From: an uncultured Clostridia bacterium
GTDB lineage: Bacteria; Bacillota; Clostridia; Christensenellales; UBA1242
Length of the DNA: 18,906 nt
NCBI GenBank assembly: GCA_934746185.1
Contig: CAKVEY010000011.1
Coordinates: 1 to 18,906 of the forward strand
Direction: 5' to 3'
Within the stretch, counting starts at the first letter, position 1, and every line of letters begins with the position of its first letter. Of this stretch, positions 14,063-18,906 are shown one piece after another. The translations under genes were made by a program, and so were the position numbers. The notes beneath the pieces are model-generated. The model had not been told where the DNA came from. It ran no database searches and saw only the letters and a list, made by a program, of their open reading frames with translations.

Positions 14063-15235
14063 ATGGAATATATTAGACCTAGTTACATAGAAGAAATGCC
14101 AGAAGAATTTAAACATTATTTTTCTAGCGAAAATTTTAAAGATAAACCTTATCCTGGAACTATCGAACAAGCAAACGATTATTTACTTTATAATGTTTTT
14201 AAAGTAGATAAAGCCGATATAATGGAATTTCAAAAGTTAGACGAAAACGGAAATCATACAAAAGAAATGGTAAGATTTACAAAAGACAATTATTATGAAA
14301 TTTTTAATCATAATAACTGGAAACAAATTGATGACCCTGCAAGAATAATTGCACTTTATTGGTTCTTTGAAGAAGTTTGTAAGGAATTAGGAATTTTTAA
14401 ACCAAATTTTTATTTTTTAAAACCATTATCTTCAATAGAAGCAGGACATTATGAACCAGAAAATCATTGTTTTTGTTTTAATTTAGCGCACGACCAATAT
14501 GAAGAAAGCGTTGAAGCAACTCTTGTTTGTTGTGCTTACGAAAACTTAAACACCATAGCTCACGAATTAAAACACGCACAATTCTTTCAAATACAAAAAA
14601 GTGATTATTTTAGAAGACAAAATTTAGTTACTTATTTTCCAGCACCATATTGTAAAGATTACGATTTTACTGACGAATATGATAGATTCTGCTATTCTTA
14701 TGATAGAGTTATGTATAAATTTCAACCAACCGAGTTAGATTCATATAACTACGGCAATAAAAAATGTAAAGAAATATTTAAAAAGGCTAATTTTATAAAA
14801 ACTAAAAATGGCTTTAAACTAAAAAAAGATGTATCTTTATTTGATTTGTCATATTTTAAAAACTTAGCAGAAGATACTCGTGATGAAAAGAATTTCTTTA
14901 AATTAATTGCAGGAGCAAAAGAATTTACTGAACAATTAGACTTAAACAATTTAATAATTGAATATTATAACGATGTCAACATTCTTTTATCAAACATTGT
15001 TGCACAAGATCCAGAAACAATTTATACAGAAGAAGATTTATGCCCAAAAGTAATTTTATCTAAAAACGCTAATGATTTGGCAAGAGCCCTTTTAGAACAC
15101 TATAAACAAACTGTTAAAGAAATTAAAATTATAGACAGAGAAATTGAAAACAATAAACGAAAACTATTCAAACATTATAAAGAAGAATTAGCCAAAATTG
15201 AAGTTAGTGAATATGAAGATATTTATACAAAATAG
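14063..15235 (+). CDS. Uncharacterised protein with HELKH zinc-protease motif
   Basis: A 390-aa soluble protein without signal peptide, not recognised as a named family. TIAHELKHAQFF (164-175) is a zincin-type HExxH helix, and QPTELDSYNYG (221-231) downstream offers Glu224 as third zinc ligand, the gluzincin arrangement. A Cys-rich stretch (HCFCFN 135-140, CCAYE 156-160) precedes it. Residues 345-390 are highly charged and helical, probably a coiled coil. A strong AAAGGAG site and a perfect promoter suggest substantial expression, and a terminator closes it as a single-gene unit. If catalytic it would be an intracellular metallopeptidase; the motif alone does not prove activity. Confidence 0.8.
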   Translation: MEYIRPSYIEEMPEEFKHYFSSENFKDKPYPGTIEQANDYLLYNVFKVDKADIMEFQKLDENGNHTKEMVRFTKDNYYEIFNHNNWKQIDDPARIIALYWFFEEVCKELGIFKPNFYFLKPLSSIEAGHYEPENHCFCFNLAHDQYEESVEATLVCCAYENLNTIAHELKHAQFFQIQKSDYFRRQNLVTYFPAPYCKDYDFTDEYDRFCYSYDRVMYKFQPTELDSYNYGNKKCKEIFKKANFIKTKNGFKLKKDVSLFDLSYFKNLAEDTRDEKNFFKLIAGAKEFTEQLDLNNLIIEYYNDVNILLSNIVAQDPETIYTEEDLCPKVILSKNANDLARALLEHYKQTVKEIKIIDREIENNKRKLFKHYKEELAKIEVSEYEDIYTK

Positions 15236-15236
15236 T

Positions 15237-15264
15237 AAAGGGAAGTTTTGAACTTCCTTTTTTG
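15237..15264 (+). terminator. Rho-independent terminator of the HELKH gene
   Basis: The stem GGAAGTT/AACTTCC (15241-15247 with 15251-15257) has a TTG loop and is followed by six Ts, immediately after the stop codon. Confidence 0.85.
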
Positions 15265-15300
15265 GTACATAAAATTAAACTTGTTGCAAAAAATAAAAGT

Positions 15301-16335
15301 ATGAAAAAATTTTTGTGTTTAATTTTAGTTTTGTGTTCGTGTTTGTGTGTTACAAACCTTTTTACAGTTTCGGCACAAATTTTTGAGAAACCTAATTTAG
15401 ATTATTATAAATTTGAAGGCAACATAGAAAATTTTTTTACTCACCAAATAATAAATAGACCCGATTTAGCTTTTAATAAAGAGAACAAATATCGCTTTAA
15501 TTTTTATCGAGATTGTGTTACTTTTTTAGAATTTGAGCGTTTTTTAACTGAAATGTATAATAATAACTATGTTTTAGTTGATATTTACGATTGTTACAAT
15601 ATAGATGACGGACAGGTTACTAAAAAAGACTTATATTTGCCAAAAGGCAAAAAACCATTTATTTTAAGTTTTGATGATATGAGTTTTGACACAAGAAATA
15701 GGGGAATGAGTGATAAACTTATTTTAGATGATAACGGACATATTGCAAGTTTTACTAAAAATAATAAAGTTCAAATAGAGTATAATAAAGAAGCGATACC
15801 AATACTAGAAAATTTTTTACAAACGCATAAAGATTTTAGTTTTAATGGTGCTAGGGGAATAATATGCCCTACGGGATATAATGGAATATTAGGTTATAGA
15901 ATTAATAAAGAAAATACTGGATATAAAAGTGAAAGAGAAAAGATTAAACCATTAATAAATAAACTAAAAGAATTGGGTTATAGATTTGCTAGTCATACGT
16001 TTAATCATATTCAAGTAGGTAGCGTCGGCTTAGAAACGTTAAAAAAAGATTGTTTTAGATATTATGATGAAATTGTGCCAGTTATAGGAGAAACGAATAT
16101 ACTAAGTTTTCCGTGTGGAAGTTTTACCTTTAATGAAGAAAAAGTTAAGTTATTAAATAAATATGGATTTAATATATTTTTATGTGTAGGAATTTCAAAA
16201 CAAGAAATTTGGGATAACAATAATTTGTATTTAAAACGCCACGTTTTAGATGGTGGAAGTATGCTAAAATATCGAAAACAATTACTACCAATAATAGATA
16301 CTACAAAAATTTATGATTATGAGGCAAGAGCGTAA
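15301..16335 (+). CDS. Secreted polysaccharide deacetylase (NodB fold)
   Basis: The ATG at 15301 gives a 344-aa preprotein with a clear signal peptide: MKKF, a hydrophobic Leu/Cys/Val core and a cleavage site near VSA-Q (about residue 26). Family 4 carbohydrate-esterase motifs follow: LSFDD (122-126; catalytic base and metal-binding Asp), SHTFNH (231-236; metal-binding His pair) and LSFPCGSF (268-275; third motif). Such enzymes remove acetyl groups from peptidoglycan or other surface glycans, often giving lysozyme resistance; the substrate here is not known. An upstream TTG at 15262 would lie in the preceding terminator and is rejected. No Shine-Dalgarno sequence is visible, so weak expression or read-through from the HELKH gene is possible. 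Confidence 0.85.
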   Translation: MKKFLCLILVLCSCLCVTNLFTVSAQIFEKPNLDYYKFEGNIENFFTHQIINRPDLAFNKENKYRFNFYRDCVTFLEFERFLTEMYNNNYVLVDIYDCYNIDDGQVTKKDLYLPKGKKPFILSFDDMSFDTRNRGMSDKLILDDNGHIASFTKNNKVQIEYNKEAIPILENFLQTHKDFSFNGARGIICPTGYNGILGYRINKENTGYKSEREKIKPLINKLKELGYRFASHTFNHIQVGSVGLETLKKDCFRYYDEIVPVIGETNILSFPCGSFTFNEEKVKLLNKYGFNIFLCVGISKQEIWDNNNLYLKRHVLDGGSMLKYRKQLLPIIDTTKIYDYEARA

Positions 16336-16355
16336 AAATTTTTTTAAAAAAAGTA

Positions 16356-16384
16356 TTGACACATAAATAATTTGCTATTATAAT
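16356..16384 (+). promoter_or_regulatory. Consensus sigma-A promoter of the acidic small protein
   Basis: TTGACA (16356-16361), a 17-nt spacer and TATAAT (16379-16384) are perfect consensus, followed by AGGAGGT (16401-16407). Confidence 0.92.
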
Positions 16385-16415
16385 TAAATTAATTAATATT
16401 AGGAGGTACAATATT

Positions 16416-16640
16416 ATGATAGATGATGAAAAAAGAGAAGAAGAAATGACAGAAGAAGAAAAAGAATTTTGGGATAAATATGGTGACCAAATTCCACCAG
16501 AAATTGAAGATGAAATTGATGGTGAAAATGTTCTAAGTATTGAAGCACTTCAAGAAGAAGAATACAAACAAGAAGAAGAGGACGAAAGAGAAGAAAGAGA
16601 AGACGAAGAAGAAGACAACGATAACGAGTACGATTATTAA
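16416..16640 (+). CDS. Very acidic 74-aa protein
   Basis: About half of the residues are Asp or Glu (38 of 74 by hand count). Residues 1-44 contain a possible helix (EEKEFWDKYGDQIPPEIEDEI) and the C-terminal 25-30 residues are an almost unbroken Glu/Asp run, surely disordered. The composition resembles the acidic tail of the RNA polymerase delta subunit (RpoE), but the folded HARE domain of RpoE is absent. A consensus promoter, a perfect AGGAGGT and a terminator make it a convincing, well-expressed single gene. Possible roles are nucleic-acid mimicry, cation binding or binding to a basic partner; none is shown. Confidence 0.82.
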   Translation: MIDDEKREEEMTEEEKEFWDKYGDQIPPEIEDEIDGENVLSIEALQEEEYKQEEEDEREEREDEEEDNDNEYDY

Positions 16641-16668
16641 AAAAAAGATGCAATTAGCATCTTTTTTT
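16639..16668. terminator. Bidirectional terminator, acidic protein and lysS
   Basis: The stem AAAAAAGATGC/GCATCTTTTTT with loop AATTA lies between the two converging genes and ends 3 nt before the lysS stop codon. Confidence 0.9.
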
Positions 16669-16670
16669 AA

Positions 16671-18236
16671 TTAAATTTCTAACAATTTTAAATAGTCGTT
16701 TTTATTGCTTGCACTAAAAAACAAATATAGTCTAGGGCCTTCATTTGTGCCAAACAATAAATTATAGAAAATTTTAAAATAACTTTGTTGTTTATTCATA
16801 TTTTCTTTTTTAGACAAATTAGGGTCGTTAATAATATCGTATAAATATTGTTGTACTTCTTTTTCTTTAACATCGTTATCTTTTAAATAAGAATATAATT
16901 TTTTTACTGTTTCTTTTTCTTCGCAGGATAAACCATTAATGTATTCAGTATTTTTATTTTCTAATAATTTATACATTTTTTGTGGCATATAGGTAGTAAT
17001 CCAGTATTTAACTTTGTCTAATCTTTCATAACTATCTTCATTAAATTCTACACCTGCTTTGTTTAAACAATTTTTTAAGTTTTCTAGTTTAAAATCTACA
17101 ATAGGTGCTAAACTTGCAATAATGCCAAAAGGAGTTTTAACTTTGTTTTCCTTTTTAATTAAAACTAAATCAAATAAATTTTTGATATTTTCATCGCAAG
17201 TACCATCTAAATAACTTTGTAACCCTTTATCAAATTCACTATAATGACGAATAATTGTTTCATCAAAATAAAAGTTATAAGCATCTTTTGGTTCATATTT
17301 ACAAAATAACCATCTTAAAATTTCTGGTTCATATAATTTTAATGCGTCTTTTGGTGTTATGTTAATTCCACTAGAACTGTGCATACTGCTTACACCTTGA
17401 AAACCTAACCAACCATAGCCTTGAAAAACTGGGGCATTATAGCCAAAAATTTTAGGTGCTAAAACTGTATCTACTTCATAACTACCACCACTTGCTGCGT
17501 GGTCAATACCACCTGCTTCAAAGTCAACATTTTCCATTTGCCATCTCATAGGCCAGTCAACTTTCCAAACAAGTTTTATTTTAAAGTAATTTAATACATC
17601 AACAGTTTCTTCTTTTTTGCAAGCTTTACAATAATAAGTTAATTCGTGTGTGTCTTCGTTATAACTTTTAACAATAGTACTATCTTTATAGCAATCTCCA
17701 CAATACACGCTAACAGGGAAGTAATTTTCTCTGTCTTCGTTATTTGCTTCTTGCGTTTTAAAACTCATCATTATATCGTAAATTTCTTTTCTTTTTTCTA
17801 GTGCTAATTGAACTTTTTTGGCGTATCTTCCACTTAAATATTCTTTTGTTTGATATCTTACATCATATTCTACACCAAGAGTTTTTAACGAATTTTCAAA
17901 TTCTCTTTCAAAATATTCTGCATAACTTAAACTACTGTCAAAAGGACAAGGAATTTGGCTATAAGGTACACCTATATATTTTTCATAACCTTCTACAACA
18001 TTACTAACATTAACTGGGACTTTTCTTAACCTGTCAAAATCGTCCCAAGAAAATAAAAGTTTTGATTTTTTACCTAATTTTTTTAATGCCAAACTTACAA
18101 AGTAAGGAATAGCAATATCTCTAAAATTTCCTACGTGAACACTGCCAGAAGGACTAATACCTGCTGCGCAAACATATTCTTCTTTATTTGGATTTCTTTC
18201 TATAATTTCTCTTGCAATTCTTTCGCTCCAATGCAT
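16671..18236 (-). CDS. lysS: Class I lysyl-tRNA synthetase
   Basis: This enzyme charges tRNA-Lys with lysine. It is the class I form (LysK/LysRS1), with a Rossmann fold: AGISPSGSVHVGNFRD (25-40) holds the HIGH-type motif; two CxxC pairs (C179/C182 and C203/C206) form a probable zinc ribbon; FEAGGIDHAASGGSYEVD (239-256) is typical of the family; SMHSSSG (284-290) sits at the KMSKS position; helical anticodon-binding domains follow. Length 521 aa is normal. The KMSKS equivalent has Ser instead of the first Lys, and no second Lys, which deserves a check. AAAGGAG precedes the ATG 11 nt away. The gene is divergent from a tRNA cluster that ends with tRNA-Lys. Confidence 0.95.
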   Translation of the reverse strand: MHWSERIAREIIERNPNKEEYVCAAGISPSGSVHVGNFRDIAIPYFVSLALKKLGKKSKLLFSWDDFDRLRKVPVNVSNVVEGYEKYIGVPYSQIPCPFDSSLSYAEYFEREFENSLKTLGVEYDVRYQTKEYLSGRYAKKVQLALEKRKEIYDIMMSFKTQEANNEDRENYFPVSVYCGDCYKDSTIVKSYNEDTHELTYYCKACKKEETVDVLNYFKIKLVWKVDWPMRWQMENVDFEAGGIDHAASGGSYEVDTVLAPKIFGYNAPVFQGYGWLGFQGVSSMHSSSGINITPKDALKLYEPEILRWLFCKYEPKDAYNFYFDETIIRHYSEFDKGLQSYLDGTCDENIKNLFDLVLIKKENKVKTPFGIIASLAPIVDFKLENLKNCLNKAGVEFNEDSYERLDKVKYWITTYMPQKMYKLLENKNTEYINGLSCEEKETVKKLYSYLKDNDVKEKEVQQYLYDIINDPNLSKKENMNKQQSYFKIFYNLLFGTNEGPRLYLFFSASNKNDYLKLLEI

Positions 18237-18267
18237 AATTTAATATTTCTCCTTTAAATACTAGTTT

Positions 18268-18295
18268 ATTTTATCATAAAAATATGTAAATTCAA
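18268..18295 (-). promoter_or_regulatory. Putative lysS promoter
   Basis: On the minus strand TTGAAT (18295-18290), a 16-nt spacer and TAAAAT (18273-18268) precede the lysS ribosome binding site. No T-box leader is recognisable in the short 5' region. Confidence 0.5.
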
Positions 18296-18377
18296 ACAAA
18301 AAACTATAAATAAATTTAATTAAATTTTATTCAAAACATAATAAAATAAAAAAATTTTAAAAATTTTGAAAAAATTA

Positions 18378-18406
18378 TTGACAAAGTTCGCAAATCGTTA
18401 TATACT
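18378..18406 (+). promoter_or_regulatory. Promoter of the tRNA cluster
   Basis: TTGACA (18378-18383), a 17-nt spacer and TATACT (18401-18406) lie 18 nt before the first tRNA. Confidence 0.88.
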
Positions 18407-18424
18407 AAGTAAGTCAATTGACGT

Positions 18425-18500
18425 GGAAGCTTAGCTCAGTTGGTAGAGCATCTGCCTTACAAGCAGGCGGTCATAGGTTCGAGTCCTATAGTTTCCACCA
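18425..18500 (+). tRNA. tRNA-Val (anticodon UAC)
   Basis: A 76-nt cloverleaf: acceptor GGAAGCT/AGTTTCC, D arm GCTC/GAGC, anticodon loop CTTACAA with TAC, T arm ATAGG-TTCGAGT-CCTAT, discriminator A, encoded CCA. Confidence 0.96.
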
Positions 18501-18508
18501 ATTTTTAA

Positions 18509-18591
18509 GCGAGCATGGCGGAACTGGCAGACGCGCTAGACTTAGGATCTAGTTCGAGAGAGTGGGGGTTCAAGTCCCTTTGCTCGCACCA
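18509..18591 (+). tRNA. tRNA-Leu (anticodon UAG)
   Basis: An 83-nt class II tRNA with an extended variable arm: acceptor GCGAGCA/TGCTCGC, anticodon loop CTTAGGA with TAG, T arm GGGGG-TTCAAGT-CCCTT, discriminator A, encoded CCA. It is 8 nt after tRNA-Val, in the same unit. Confidence 0.96.
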
Positions 18592-18601
18592 AAACAATTT
18601 A

Positions 18602-18623
18602 AAGTGAGTCCCACAACTCACTT
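18602..18623 (+). terminator. Hairpin between tRNA-Leu and tRNA-Lys
   Basis: The stem AAGTGAGT/ACTCACTT (18602-18609 with 18616-18623) has no proper T run after it, so it may be a processing hairpin or weak terminator that partly separates tRNA-Lys. Confidence 0.55.
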
Positions 18624-18634
18624 AATTAATTTAT

Positions 18635-18710
18635 GACTCATTAGCTCAGATGGTAGAGCACCTGACTTTTAATCCGGTTGTCCCGAGTTCGAATCTCGGA
18701 TGAGTCACCA
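18635..18710 (+). tRNA. tRNA-Lys (anticodon UUU)
   Basis: A 76-nt cloverleaf: acceptor GACTCAT/ATGAGTC, D arm GCTC/GAGC, anticodon loop CTTTTAA with TTT, T arm CCGAG-TTCGAAT-CTCGG, encoded CCA. It is the likely substrate of the nearby class I LysRS. Confidence 0.96.
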
Positions 18711-18737
18711 AAAGGCACTTTAATTAGTGCCTTTTTT
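18711..18737 (+). terminator. Terminator of the tRNA cluster
   Basis: The stem AAAGGCACT/AGTGCCTTT with loop TTAATT and a T run directly follows tRNA-Lys. Confidence 0.92.
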
Positions 18738-18776
18738 GTTTTAATTTTAAGTAAATGAATATTATTTAATCTAATT

Positions 18777-18826
18777 ATTCAATTCAATTCAATTCAATTT
18801 AATTAATTTAATTAATTTAATTTAAT
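18777..18826. repeat. Short tandem repeats ATTCA then AATTTAATT
   Basis: Four to five units of the pentamer ATTCA (18777-18799) run into alternating AATTTAATT words. There is no gene from 18738 to the window end. This is AT-rich simple sequence without a visible function. Confidence 0.8.
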
Positions 18827-18906
18827 ATTTTGAAAAAATCTTAAAATTTGTTTTATTCAACCTTTTGTTAAAAAAAGAACATAGTTAAAATTAATATATA
18901 TTTAAC

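Noticed and set aside
15262..15300. TTG start for the deacetylase, 13 residues upstream
   Set aside because: It lies in the T run of the preceding terminator, and the ATG at 15301 gives a proper signal peptide.
16414..16653. A 79-aa minus-strand frame rich in Leu/Phe/His
   Set aside because: It is the complement of the GAA/GAC-rich acidic gene, which has the promoter, ribosome binding site and terminator.
18777..18826. AT-rich tandem repeats as replication-origin iterons
   Set aside because: No DnaA-box-like words, replication gene or regular helical spacing are seen.

Overview
The window looks like chromosome from an AT-rich, low-GC Gram-positive bacterium, probably an uncultured Clostridia-type Bacillota. 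Supporting signs are AGGAGG-type ribosome binding sites, textbook sigma-A promoters (TTGACA-17-TATAAT), Rho-independent terminators, a transcription-attenuating SAM riboswitch, a class I lysyl-tRNA synthetase and the standard genetic code. The lineage is inferred from gene content only.

Left part, about 14-8433: a decayed genomic island built on tRNA-Arg(UCG) genes. Two nested pairs of junctions are visible, both breaking in the anticodon loop. The outer pair is the 3' half of a tRNA-Arg at 14-62 and its 5' half at 8394-8433, sharing a 13-bp core. Together the halves rebuild the acceptor, anticodon and T stems. The inner pair is an intact tRNA-Arg at 8272-8348 and a second 3' half at 888-932. 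These sit in a direct repeat of about 245 bp (689-932 and 8063-8316). A C-terminal scrap of a tyrosine integrase (about 7766-7966) lies just inside the right junction. Cargo from left to right: an unknown 120-aa protein; a variant SAM-I-class riboswitch controlling an 89-aa unknown protein and a divergent S-adenosylmethionine synthetase; an XRE-type regulator; a frameshifted YpsA/SLOG-family pseudogene; and a large, comparatively GC-rich gene for a 1195-aa surface protein. That protein has an M64 (IgA-peptidase family) metalloprotease domain, a MucBP-like domain, three Gram-positive surface repeats and a C-terminal membrane anchor.

Right part, about 8434-18906: ordinary AT-rich chromosome. 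It holds a family-2 glycosyltransferase with TPR-like repeats downstream of enolase; a small ferritin-like protein; a CtpE/Exp7-type P-type cation ATPase; an unrecognised protein with an HELKH zinc-protease motif; a secreted NodB-fold polysaccharide deacetylase; a tiny protein about half Asp/Glu; class I LysRS; and, divergently, a tRNA-Val/tRNA-Leu/tRNA-Lys cluster.

No CRISPR array, complete insertion sequence or complete conjugation module was seen. The best candidates for a second look are the doubly split tRNA-Arg junctions, the riboswitch-small protein-MetK cassette carried as island cargo, and the M64 surface protein. Family assignments rest on motifs read by eye; no database search was possible.
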